A DNA stretch of 64,000 nucleotides from Flavihumibacter sp. UBA7668 (GTDB taxonomy: Bacteria > Bacteroidota > Bacteroidia > Chitinophagales > Chitinophagaceae), in assembly GCF_002483205.1 (NCBI RefSeq), contig NZ_DLHM01000001.1, forward strand, positions 1 through 64,000. The letters are read 5' to 3'. The notes under the pieces are model-generated. The model was not told the origin of the DNA and made no database searches. It worked only from the letters and a program-made list of their open reading frames with translations. The stretch's first letter is position 1, and the number at the start of each line of letters is the position of its first letter. This document shows positions 41,000 to 49,896 of the stretch, in pieces. Both the position numbers and the translations under genes were made by a program.

Positions 41000-42176
41000 A
41001 ATCTGCATCTTTAAAGAGGCCGGTTTTCAACAATACCTTGAACCGGCCTCCTTCTGTTTGGGAAGAGGTAAGCAGGTAAACTTTTTCACCAACAACGGCC
41101 ACACTATTCCACAGGCCCTCATGTTGAGAGGAAATTCTGAACGGATTGGCATCCAGCAATCTGAATTTACTATAACTGTTGGGTTCACTAATTGCAATAA
41201 ATGGTACTGAAATATGTAATGGATCGTTCTGTTTGATTCGCTGGTAATCGGTTTGACCGGTTAATAACAAGCCGCCATTTGGCAGGGCTGCCAGATAAGG
41301 AGCCCCGCAATAAATGGACTTATCAGCCATTTCATCCGGTACAACACCATGAAGCCGCACAGAAGCGACGGAACCAGCAACAGCGGGACTTTCAAGTATT
41401 GAAATCGTAAATCTCCCCCCTTTGGAATTATCTTCAATAGCAGTCAACACCTTGGGCTGAATTTCGTTCATCACGATTGACACCGGCATTCCGTCTCTGG
41501 CACCCGCCGAGTAACAAAACCGAACAGGCCCTGTCCAGGTAAGCCCCTTATCAATTGAATAAAGCTTGCTGATTTCCTGATCATCGTTGTTTCGGAAATT
41601 GTTTTCATTGGCAAAATAAATTTCCAGATTCCCATCCGGCAATTCTATCATTTTAGGCTCCCAGCATCCATTATGAAACTCATTATCCGCACGATAAAGG
41701 ATCGCTACAGTTGACCAGGATCCTCCTGCCGGTTTGGTAATTAAACCAATTTCAAAATTATAAGCCCCCCCAGGATTTTTTGGACGCAGGTTGGTTAATA
41801 CCATCAATGTGCCATCCTTCAATTCCATTATTTCAGGGTTATTGAATTCATGATTTTGCGTATTGTGATGTATCACTTCCGGGTCTGACCAGGTTTTGCC
41901 TTCGTCTGCACTATATCGTGAAATTATTCCTCCATTTATAGTATCACCGGAATCGAAATAAGTAAGCATTAAGCGGCCATCTTTCAAATGGATCATACGT
42001 GCATAACCATGATAATTATCATCGTTCAGATCTGATACGATTTTAAAACCGGTATCCCAGTTTATATGAGCAGTTTTGATTTCTTCCTGACCCGGTTCTT
42101 TTTCTTCATGATTTGGACTGCAATTAGAGAGAAAGCAAATCCCTCCTACTAGTAAAATGTTGGTTATGCAATTCAT
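40998..42176 (-). CDS. Sialidase-fold (six-bladed propeller) exo-hydrolase lipoprotein
   Basis: A 392-aa lipoprotein (lipobox FLSNC) with Asp-box repeats, SADEGKTW and SIDKGLTW, of the sialidase fold. It could be GH33, but the lack of a clear arginine triad and the arabinose-type neighbours make an exo-arabinanase-like (GH93-type) activity equally possible. It is the last gene of the SusC/D operon. The start at 42176 (MNCITNILL) is chosen; the extension to 42266 reads through a hairpin. Confidence 0.8.
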   Translation of the reverse strand: MNCITNILLVGGICFLSNCSPNHEEKEPGQEEIKTAHINWDTGFKIVSDLNDDNYHGYARMIHLKDGRLMLTYFDSGDTINGGIISRYSADEGKTWSDPEVIHHNTQNHEFNNPEIMELKDGTLMVLTNLRPKNPGGAYNFEIGLITKPAGGSWSTVAILYRADNEFHNGCWEPKMIELPDGNLEIYFANENNFRNNDDQEISKLYSIDKGLTWTGPVRFCYSAGARDGMPVSIVMNEIQPKVLTAIEDNSKGGRFTISILESPAVAGSVASVRLHGVVPDEMADKSIYCGAPYLAALPNGGLLLTGQTDYQRIKQNDPLHISVPFIAISEPNSYSKFRLLDANPFRISSQHEGLWNSVAVVGEKVYLLTSSQTEGGRFKVLLKTGLFKDAD

Positions 42177-42237
42177 AAAAGGCTGATTATTGGGCAAAAC
42201 GGTGTACTGCACCACCGCAGGATATAAGTGGGGGTGA

Positions 42238-42263
42238 CGGTTTCGGACTTTTGTCCGAAACCG
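42238..42263. repeat. Perfect 11-bp hairpin between GH2 and sialidase-fold genes
   Basis: CGGTTTCGGAC (42238-42248) pairs with GTCCGAAACCG (42253-42263) around TTTT. On the minus strand its T-run precedes the stem, so it is not a terminator; it could stabilise the upstream message or mark a processing site. Confidence 0.85.
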
Positions 42264-42280
42264 CAAAAAAATTAATGTAG

Positions 42281-44131
42281 TTATTTAAATTTCACCAATG
42301 ATTTATTATACAATTGCTGGTGCAGTTTTTTCAACGCATCGGGGGAGAATTTGATTATTTTTCTATCATAAGTCATCAATCCATTTGTTTCAACTTCCAC
42401 ATCGGTAGTTTGCGTATATACAGCTGCAGATAATCCTTTTTCGATAAGATGAGGCATCACTGAAATAAATTCCGCGTAACGATTATATAGGTCTTCCTTA
42501 TTTTTAAAACTTTGATAACCCCAGTTGTTTTTTTCCTGCCAGGTATGATTTTCAACTGGAAGCCCCAATCCTCCAAATTCACCCAACACCAGAATCCGAT
42601 CAGCACCAAACAAAGCCGGATCCGGCATGAGTGGCTCGGGATAATTATGCAAATCAATGATATCTCCAACCGGCTCAAAATTTCCACCACTGGCGGTATT
42701 TACCAGACGGGAAGGATCTTCTTTCATCGTCCATTTAACAATTTCAGCAGTTTTAAACTGCCCCCATGCTTCATTAAATGGCACCCAGACAACAATAGAA
42801 GGGAAATTGTAGAAATCTGTCATAATTTCTTTCCATTCTGTTCTAAAAATAGCTTCTGATTCCGGTGTTCTGTTTTTGTCAGTTGCTTTTCCATAAATAC
42901 CAGGGCGCATTTCCCAACGGTTTCCCATATCACCACTTGGCATATCCTGCCATACCAGCATACCTAACTGATCACAATAATAATACCAGCGGGCCGGCTC
43001 AACTTTTACGTGTTTACGGATCATATTAAATCCCATTTCACGTGTTTTGACGATATCAAATTTCAATGCTTCATCTGTTGGAGCTGTATATAAGCCATCA
43101 GGCCACCAGCCCTGATCCAGAGGGCCATACTGAAATACAAACTCATTATTGAGTAACATGCGTTGAATTCCATTGGCATCTTTTTTCATGGAAATTTTCC
43201 GCATGGCAAAATAGGAGCCTACTTCATCAATTGTTTTTTTATTTCGTACAATTGAAATTTTCAAATCGTAGAGAAATGGATTTTCAGGTGACCATAATTG
43301 TGAATTTTCAATTGACAAAACCGCCGGCTGACCAGGCTCCACATCTTTTTGAGCTACTATTTCTGTTCCTTTTTTTACAACAACCAGCACTTTATCACCA
43401 GGCTGCGTATTTTCCACCTGCGTTGCTACAGTTACTGTTTTCTGATCAATATCAGGAGTTTGTCTTGTAGATGCTATGTAGGTAGAAGGCACTGCTTCCA
43501 ACCAAACCGTTTGCCAGATTCCGGTTACCGGAGTATACCAGATTCCATGAGGTTTTACCACCTGTTTCCCTCTGGGCTGAGGACCTTCATCAGAAGGATC
43601 CCACACTTTTACAACTAGTTTTTGTGCGCCTTTTTTACGAAGTGCGGAACTGATATCAAAACTGAATGGATCAAATCCGCCTTTATGTGTTCCAACCAAC
43701 TGATCATTAACAAATACATCACACTGCCAGTCTACTGCGCCAAAATGCAACAAGACTTTCTTTGATTTAGCCTTCGCTGGAATTGTAAAATTGCGCTGAT
43801 ACCAGAGCACACTGTCCTTACCCACTGTTTTCTGCACACCGGAAAGAGCAGACTCCACTGCGAATGGAACAAGAATAGATCCATCAAACTGAGCAGGCTG
43901 CGTTGTATTAACCAGCGGTTGGATGGTATAATTCCATAAGCCGTTCAGGTTTACCCATTCGGAACGTACCAGATGAGGTCTGGGATATTCTGGTAAAACA
44001 CTGGAAGGATTCACTTTTTCTACCCATTCAGATTGAATTTTTCCATTTACCGGACTCCACTCCTGTTGCGCCTGAACCATGCATGAAAAAGCCAGGCATC
44101 CAATCATCCCTGTTACTGATTTTAGATTCAT
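42281..44131 (-). CDS. Glycoside hydrolase family 2 enzyme
   Basis: Exported beta-glycosidase, 616 aa, with a signal peptide (ending CMVQAQ), a jelly-roll sugar-binding domain, an immunoglobulin-like domain and a clan GH-A barrel. Acid/base E454 is in VPFNEAWGQ and the nucleophile is probably E518 in VLGEFGG. The protein is shorter than typical beta-galactosidases because the C-terminal domains are missing. Activity (beta-galactosidase, beta-glucuronidase or another) cannot be set. Located in the SusC2/SusD2 operon. Confidence 0.92.
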   Translation of the reverse strand: MNLKSVTGMIGCLAFSCMVQAQQEWSPVNGKIQSEWVEKVNPSSVLPEYPRPHLVRSEWVNLNGLWNYTIQPLVNTTQPAQFDGSILVPFAVESALSGVQKTVGKDSVLWYQRNFTIPAKAKSKKVLLHFGAVDWQCDVFVNDQLVGTHKGGFDPFSFDISSALRKKGAQKLVVKVWDPSDEGPQPRGKQVVKPHGIWYTPVTGIWQTVWLEAVPSTYIASTRQTPDIDQKTVTVATQVENTQPGDKVLVVVKKGTEIVAQKDVEPGQPAVLSIENSQLWSPENPFLYDLKISIVRNKKTIDEVGSYFAMRKISMKKDANGIQRMLLNNEFVFQYGPLDQGWWPDGLYTAPTDEALKFDIVKTREMGFNMIRKHVKVEPARWYYYCDQLGMLVWQDMPSGDMGNRWEMRPGIYGKATDKNRTPESEAIFRTEWKEIMTDFYNFPSIVVWVPFNEAWGQFKTAEIVKWTMKEDPSRLVNTASGGNFEPVGDIIDLHNYPEPLMPDPALFGADRILVLGEFGGLGLPVENHTWQEKNNWGYQSFKNKEDLYNRYAEFISVMPHLIEKGLSAAVYTQTTDVEVETNGLMTYDRKIIKFSPDALKKLHQQLYNKSLVKFK

Positions 44132-44172
44132 TTCAAATAATTATAGTGATTCAAGTATATCCATTTCTATAT

Positions 44173-45222
44173 TCATTTGGTTATCCCAAAACGATCTACT
44201 AATTTATTGTATTCTGCACGACTAATTGTTATCATACATCCATGACGGACTTTTGCAGGCAAACTATATTTATCCCAATCGTGGTGAAAGGTATAACCGG
44301 AAGCCTGATACCAGGGACTTTGCAGATGATCTGCAATTGAGAGGCCATAAGATACACCAGGATATTGTTCATAGTACAAATAAAATATTATATCATCCGG
44401 TGATTTGATCAGCATCGGCGCTTCCCTGAAATTTGGACTGATGGATTCACCCGGCTCTGAATACGGTCCCAATAAGGATGGCGCTTTCGAAATTCGAATT
44501 GTTTTCCCCGTTGGCCAGTACAAAGTTGGATAGGTTTCATCTTTTATTACTGCAAAATATTGCCCATCAATCTTACGGATAAACACATCAATGGTGCCCA
44601 TATCCCAGTCAAATAGGCGCTGTGGTTGTTTCGGAAAGCTTAACAAGTCTTTCGACAACACATATAATGTACGCTGACTGGCCCAATATCTTTCCGGATC
44701 TTCTTTGGTTCCTTCTTTATGCGGCGTATGCCAGGTCATGAGGTATTGTTGTGAATCCGTATCATAAAATAATTTGGGTGCACCAATCCGTTGCAATGCG
44801 TTTGAATAATCCGGTGTGCTTTTCAGATCCGGTGTATAGGTGCTGTGTTTTTTCCAATCAATCAAATCAGTAGAAACCCAGATATTGATATCAGGAGAAG
44901 CATCACTCTGGTTTCCTGCAATATAATAGCGGCCATCATGGCCTTTACAAATGTCCGGATGCCCTCTGTATTCTTCAAACACCCGTTTACCCTGATTGAG
45001 CGAATACCAATGCAACCCATCCGTACTTACTGAGTAATATAATTTTCCATAATCAGCATGAGTCATATGGGCAAACAGATAAGCCTGATTGACCGCTTTT
45101 GAGGAATCTATTACCTGTCCGGGTGGATTGGGTTGTTGTGCCAGCACCGGCTGAACAAAATATGTAACCAATGCAAGTAAAAAAAAAGAAATCCGTTGCA
45201 ATATATTATATGGCAAAAACAT
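44173..45222 (-). CDS. GH43-like five-bladed propeller glycosidase
   Basis: A 349-aa secreted enzyme (signal ending PVLAQ) with the GH43 fold: AHMTHADYGKLYYSVSTDGLHW near the start, the pKa-modulating Asp in MGTIDVFIRK, and a candidate acid Glu in FREAPMLIKS. These fit a GH43-type exo-enzyme acting on arabinose, xylose or galactose side chains. It lies 39 bp downstream of the GH-A gene on the minus strand. Confidence 0.8.
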   Translation of the reverse strand: MFLPYNILQRISFFLLALVTYFVQPVLAQQPNPPGQVIDSSKAVNQAYLFAHMTHADYGKLYYSVSTDGLHWYSLNQGKRVFEEYRGHPDICKGHDGRYYIAGNQSDASPDINIWVSTDLIDWKKHSTYTPDLKSTPDYSNALQRIGAPKLFYDTDSQQYLMTWHTPHKEGTKEDPERYWASQRTLYVLSKDLLSFPKQPQRLFDWDMGTIDVFIRKIDGQYFAVIKDETYPTLYWPTGKTIRISKAPSLLGPYSEPGESISPNFREAPMLIKSPDDIIFYLYYEQYPGVSYGLSIADHLQSPWYQASGYTFHHDWDKYSLPAKVRHGCMITISRAEYNKLVDRFGITK

Positions 45223-45261
45223 AAATCGTGCTTTAATTGATGCTATTTTAAATCAAATGAA

Positions 45262-46326
45262 CTATCGAGTTAAATTCCGTATTGTTTCAACTTCAGTTTT
45301 ACTAAAAGGGGTACCGTCTTTTCTGAAAATATCATGAAACCATAAGAGGGGTTCAGTTCCCTCTTTTATAGGAGTATCCCAGGCAAAAATGGTATTGGTT
45401 TTTCCACTTACAAAACCCCAGTTAATTGCCCCAATATTTTCTTTCTTTAAAACGGGCAGAATCACCTGAAACAAGCTTCCGTTTCTGCGAGCCATATATT
45501 CGGTACAGATCAACGGTCTGTTATAGGCCCTTAATGTATCAATTGCATTCTGATGATGTTCTACATAATTGTAATTATGATAAGTAATAATATCAGAATT
45601 CTCCAATTGAAACTTATTGAGCGATTGAAAGGGGTTATTATTATTCCATACACCTGCTGAAACCGGTTGAGAGGGATTAATTTCTCTGGCCCAGGTAAAA
45701 ACTTTCTTCAACAATGGCAGGCTTTTATCATGTTGCCCATTATTTCCAGGTTCATTGTATAGATCCCAAAGAAGGATCCGATTATCATTTTTAAAAGTTC
45801 GCAGAATGTCTTTTACATAGGATTCAAGGGTAGCCGCAGTATCAGGATAACGATGAATCATTGTTCCCGGATCACGGACCCAACCTGAATTATGAATTCC
45901 AGGCTTAGGGGCAGGTTGCGAACCGAGCCAGGCAGTGTCATTCCAGCAATCATCAAAAAAAACAAACATGGTTTTAATTCCATTTCGGTTGGATATTTCC
46001 AGATAGGTGTTCAGTCTTTTCTTAAAACCTTCCTTATCCTGCACCCATAACAAATGATGGAGATATACTCTCATTACATTCATGCCTAAACCTCTTGCCC
46101 AATTTAATTCCCGATTTATAGTAGCCGTATCAAAACTTGCAGCCTGAAACATTTCAAGCTGATTGATAGCAGTGGAAGGCTGAAAATTTGCCCCCACCAA
46201 CCAACCCTGCTTTTTATACCAGGTGCTTGCTTTTTCAGCACTCCATTTTCCAGAAATAACCTGCGCAGAACCAGACACAGCCAGCAGGCACAGCAGTAAA
46301 AACAATATAGATTTTATTGTACGCAT
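45262..46326 (-). CDS. Clan GH-A (cellulase-like) glycosidase, paralogue 1
   Basis: A 354-aa secreted TIM-barrel enzyme. Acid/base E192 is in WDLYNEPGN and nucleophile E276 in ICTEYMAR. The N-terminal block GANFQPSTAINQLEMF is shared with the partial gene at 63050. Such proteins are often annotated as 1,4-beta-xylanase, but activity cannot be told. It lies 4 bp downstream of the double GH43 gene. Confidence 0.9.
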   Translation of the reverse strand: MRTIKSILFLLLCLLAVSGSAQVISGKWSAEKASTWYKKQGWLVGANFQPSTAINQLEMFQAASFDTATINRELNWARGLGMNVMRVYLHHLLWVQDKEGFKKRLNTYLEISNRNGIKTMFVFFDDCWNDTAWLGSQPAPKPGIHNSGWVRDPGTMIHRYPDTAATLESYVKDILRTFKNDNRILLWDLYNEPGNNGQHDKSLPLLKKVFTWAREINPSQPVSAGVWNNNNPFQSLNKFQLENSDIITYHNYNYVEHHQNAIDTLRAYNRPLICTEYMARRNGSLFQVILPVLKKENIGAINWGFVSGKTNTIFAWDTPIKEGTEPLLWFHDIFRKDGTPFSKTEVETIRNLTR

Positions 46327-46330
46327 ATGT

Positions 46331-48277
46331 TCAATTGTTTTGTATTGAATAGGCAGAGGGCACCACCAGTGGATTTTTTAGCGGTATCGGTTTTCCGAAA
46401 TCAGGAGAGCCATCTGCCTTCCATCTGAATCGCTGAGACCGGGGTGATCGATACTGAGCGCAGCCCATACCCGGACGATCATTTGCATGATAGAGAATCC
46501 AATCCTGCTGACCATCCGGTGATTTAAAGAAAGAATTATGTCCGGGTGAAAATATACCCGCCTCTGCAGAGCCTGAAAAAACAGGTTTTAGTGATTTTTC
46601 CCAGGCGCTGGCATCCAGTGGATTCATTGAACCTTTCAAACTTAGCATGCCTAACGCATAATTATCTGTCCAGCATCCACTGGCGGAGTAGATAACAAAC
46701 AACTGCTCATTTCTTAAAAGTGCCTGTGGGCCTTCATTAACAAATACAGTGGCCGTATCGGTTGGTTCGTTCCGCTTGCCGTGCCTTTCCCATTCCAATT
46801 CCGGCTTCGAGATACATACTCTGTCTCCTGAAATTGTCCAGGGATTTTTCATGGCTGCGATATAAATGTTCTGGTGACGGCTTTTTGCATTTTCCCAGCC
46901 AGACCAAACCATATATCGTTTACCCTGATATTCAAATACATTGCCATCAATTGCCCAATAATCTGAGCTTGCTGCTATTTTCCCCTTCATTTTCCATTTT
47001 CCGCGTGTTGGGTCCTTCCTTTTGTTTTCCAACACATAGATTCGGTTATTACGTCCTTTATTATCCGCGGCCGAAAAATAGATATACCACCTATTATGGA
47101 TATTATGAATTTCCGGAGCCCAGATATCTTTTGCATAGGAAGCAACAGAAGGAGGCCGAAACACTGTTACTTCTTTTGCCCCTGCTAATGCAGAAAGGGT
47201 TGTTGTTTTCCACAATGAAATGCGGTCAACCAGTGTATGTGTGTAATAATAATACCCATCTTTCCAATAACTGTATGGATCCGCCCCTGATGGCAGTATT
47301 GGATTTCGAAATGTTTGCGCAATTGCAGCTTTGAGGTACCGGAAGCTGGTGGGATCAACAACAATTTTTTCATTTTTCTCTCCCGGCTCAAATCTAATAT
47401 CAATAATTGCTCCCAGTCTTGGCGCCACGGTCGTTCGGTCAAAATGAGTGTGTAAAACATATTTAAACTTCCCGTCTGAAGTAGTAAATAAATCACCGTG
47501 ACCAGGTCCGCTTACACCTAGTAATTTCCGGCTGATAATAGGTGAATCATCTGATTTTACAAAAGGCCCTTCGGGGTGATCACTAACTGCATATCCAACA
47601 GCATAATCCGGATTACGGAAATCATTGGTGGAGTACATCAAATAATATTTCCCGGACCGTTTGATTACAGTTGGCCCTTCTGCAACCGGCCAATTGGCAT
47701 TCCAGGTATTTTCCCATAGTTTTTCTGCAGCCAGAATTTCTTTTGCAGTACCGGGTTCAATATCACTTAAATCGGGTTTCATTTTAACCACATAAATCCG
47801 GTTACCATTATTAAGTCGAACATAGTACATATACCAGGTTCCATCTTCATCCTGAAAGAGAAAAGGATCAATTTGTTTTCCCTCACCGGAAAGTTGTTTT
47901 TTTTCTGACTGACGAAATGGTCCCAAAGGGTTATCACTAACAGCAATTGCCAATTGTTCATTTGCTGTATAGGCCATATAAAACTTATCTCTGTAATGAA
48001 AAACCTGCGGCGCCCAAAAACCGCTTGTCCCGAATGTATGCTCTTTACTCAATGCCATACCACTTGTTGCACCAACCGGATTTGACCAGTTCATCAAATC
48101 TTTGGAAGTATAGACCAGAAATCCCTGACCACTTTCCGGGCTAGTACCATAGAGGTAATAAGTGCCTTTATGCAGAAAAATGGTAGGATCAGCAACAGTA
48201 ATTTCTTTTTGCGCACTTGTTTTTTTGGAACAGGACCAAAAACAGAGGACAAGTATAAGAATACGATGTAATTGCAA
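46331..48277 (-). CDS. Two-domain GH43-GH43 glycosidase lipoprotein
   Basis: A 648-aa protein with a lipobox-like start (FWSC) and two GH43 propellers. The first (about 25-310) has D30 in VADPTIF, QIDPFLFQDEDG and EGPTVIKR; the second (about 320-640) has GADPYSYW, AIDGNVFEY and NEGPQALL. The second domain resembles alpha-L-arabinofuranosidase or exo-arabinanase types. Fusion of two propellers suggests sequential removal of side chains. It is the first gene after the SusD terminator hairpin. Confidence 0.9.
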   Translation of the reverse strand: MQLHRILILVLCFWSCSKKTSAQKEITVADPTIFLHKGTYYLYGTSPESGQGFLVYTSKDLMNWSNPVGATSGMALSKEHTFGTSGFWAPQVFHYRDKFYMAYTANEQLAIAVSDNPLGPFRQSEKKQLSGEGKQIDPFLFQDEDGTWYMYYVRLNNGNRIYVVKMKPDLSDIEPGTAKEILAAEKLWENTWNANWPVAEGPTVIKRSGKYYLMYSTNDFRNPDYAVGYAVSDHPEGPFVKSDDSPIISRKLLGVSGPGHGDLFTTSDGKFKYVLHTHFDRTTVAPRLGAIIDIRFEPGEKNEKIVVDPTSFRYLKAAIAQTFRNPILPSGADPYSYWKDGYYYYTHTLVDRISLWKTTTLSALAGAKEVTVFRPPSVASYAKDIWAPEIHNIHNRWYIYFSAADNKGRNNRIYVLENKRKDPTRGKWKMKGKIAASSDYWAIDGNVFEYQGKRYMVWSGWENAKSRHQNIYIAAMKNPWTISGDRVCISKPELEWERHGKRNEPTDTATVFVNEGPQALLRNEQLFVIYSASGCWTDNYALGMLSLKGSMNPLDASAWEKSLKPVFSGSAEAGIFSPGHNSFFKSPDGQQDWILYHANDRPGMGCAQYRSPRSQRFRWKADGSPDFGKPIPLKNPLVVPSAYSIQNN

Positions 48278-48301
48278 ACTATTCGAGTTGAGGTAAGAAA
48301 A

Positions 48302-48332
48302 AAAGCAGACTGGCTGAATGCCAGCCTGCTTT
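48302..48332 (-). terminator. Terminator or attenuator between SusD and the hydrolase genes
   Basis: Thirteen-base arms (48302-48314 and 48320-48332, one G-U pair in the RNA) close a 5-base loop and are followed on the minus strand by seven T. It begins 7 bp after the SusD stop, so it would reduce transcription into the downstream hydrolases. Confidence 0.85.
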
Positions 48333-48338
48333 GGATAA

Positions 48339-49883
48339 TTAATACATTGGATTCTGCGTAAGATTGGTATTGTTCTCTACTTCAATCTGAGGAAGAGGGA
48401 GGCGGATATGTTTACCAACCTGGAAATTATTGAAATCCGGATCACGTTGTTTGATCAGATCAACGCCTGCCTGAGTTTCAAGATCACCCCAGCGCTTTAG
48501 ATCAGCCCAGCGAACGCTTTCGCCGCAGAGCTCCAGCACACGTTCCACTTTCAATCGATTCCTGAACAAATCCTTATCCGTACCAATGGCTGGAAATGCT
48601 GTTGCCAATGGATGCATTCCAACTCTTTCCCTTACCATATCAACATATTGATAGGCATCCCCGGTTTGTCCCAGTTCATTCAGCACTTCAGCATACATAA
48701 GCAGGATATCTGCATAGCGCAACATTCTGAAATTATTTTGTGCAAAATAATCTTCGTTGTTACGAAAATAATCGCGGGAATATTTTCTGTACCAGGCTTC
48801 CTGTGCGCCCCATTCCCAGCTACGGCCATAAATTTTATCTCCGAAATCGGCTTCCAATGCCGGATAGAATAAGGTATACCGCAATCTGGGATCAATACCA
48901 CCGGCAGCAGTTGCCTCTTTTTTAAATTCATTCACTACCCAGTATCTTGCCTGTCCATCTGACCAGCCAATACCCCTTGGTGCAAAGAATTGAGGACGAT
49001 TGGTACTCATGGTTTGGTTTACACCATCACCATCCCCTCCCTTATTCACATCAGAGAATTGAATCTCAAATACGGACTCCGTATTATTCTCCAGGAGATG
49101 TGTGAAATTGTCTTTGTAGTTCGCCATTAAGGCATACTGCCCCTGCCCTTCTCCGGTGAAGAAATAATCGAGCGCAGTTTTAGCTTCTGTCCATTTACGT
49201 TGTTGCATATATAAGCGAGCCAGATAACCTTGAACTGCACCTTTTGTTGGACGTCCAACATCCGCAGCACCATAACTTACAGACAATGCGGGCACTGCTT
49301 CTTTCCAGTCTTTTTCAACCTGCGCCCACACTTCAGCAAGTGTATTTTGCAAAGGGAGATCATCGGGCTTGGAAGGCTCCAATACCAATGGAATATTTTC
49401 CCACATTAAACCTGCATAATAATAGTGTAATCCACGCAGGAATTTTGCTTCTGCAATGAGCCGTTCTTTTACAGCAGGATCAGCAAAAGGAATTTCACCC
49501 ACATTTGCGAGAATCTGATTCAGGCGAAATACGGCTTTATAGGTATCGCGCCAGGTGATATTATTCCCTTCCCAAAAATTGTAATTGATATATTGAAAAC
49601 GAGTCCAGTCGGCCAGTTCAATCCAGGGACTGTTACTGAATCCTTCATCGGAGGTAAGGTCGAGGCGGAAATAAATCCAGCGCGACCAAAGTCCCGGTTT
49701 GTAAAACATGGCATAGGCTGCATTCAACCCTTTCTGAGCATCTGATTCAGTTTTCCAGAATACGTCTTCTGTAAGTGTATTTGGATTTTTCACATCGAGT
49801 TCAGTTTTACTGCAGGAAGCAGCGAGTAGTATAAGTGCTGAACAGACAAATGATATATTGAGTATTTTTTTCATGACATTCAA
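48339..49883 (-). CDS. SusD/RagB-family lipoprotein of the glycan locus
   Basis: Surface glycan-binding lid of the SusC channel, 514 aa, with lipobox LAASC. Typical features: NTLTEDVFWKTESDAQKGLNAAYAMF, ADILLMYAEVLNELGQT, and the C-terminal RLKVERVLELCGESVRWADLKRWGD. It ends INLTQNPMY-like (NTNLTQNPMY). 13 bp separate it from SusC. Confidence 0.96.
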   Translation of the reverse strand: MNVMKKILNISFVCSALILLAASCSKTELDVKNPNTLTEDVFWKTESDAQKGLNAAYAMFYKPGLWSRWIYFRLDLTSDEGFSNSPWIELADWTRFQYINYNFWEGNNITWRDTYKAVFRLNQILANVGEIPFADPAVKERLIAEAKFLRGLHYYYAGLMWENIPLVLEPSKPDDLPLQNTLAEVWAQVEKDWKEAVPALSVSYGAADVGRPTKGAVQGYLARLYMQQRKWTEAKTALDYFFTGEGQGQYALMANYKDNFTHLLENNTESVFEIQFSDVNKGGDGDGVNQTMSTNRPQFFAPRGIGWSDGQARYWVVNEFKKEATAAGGIDPRLRYTLFYPALEADFGDKIYGRSWEWGAQEAWYRKYSRDYFRNNEDYFAQNNFRMLRYADILLMYAEVLNELGQTGDAYQYVDMVRERVGMHPLATAFPAIGTDKDLFRNRLKVERVLELCGESVRWADLKRWGDLETQAGVDLIKQRDPDFNNFQVGKHIRLPLPQIEVENNTNLTQNPMY

Positions 49884-49896
49884 TTGTTGGTTAAGG

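Noticed and set aside
40998..42176. Firm call as a GH33 sialidase
   Set aside because: Asp-boxes show the fold only; the catalytic arginine triad is not clear and no sialic acid genes are nearby.
42238..42263. Terminator after GH2
   Set aside because: The T-run is on the wrong side of the stem for the minus-strand transcript and the plus strand has an A-run after it.
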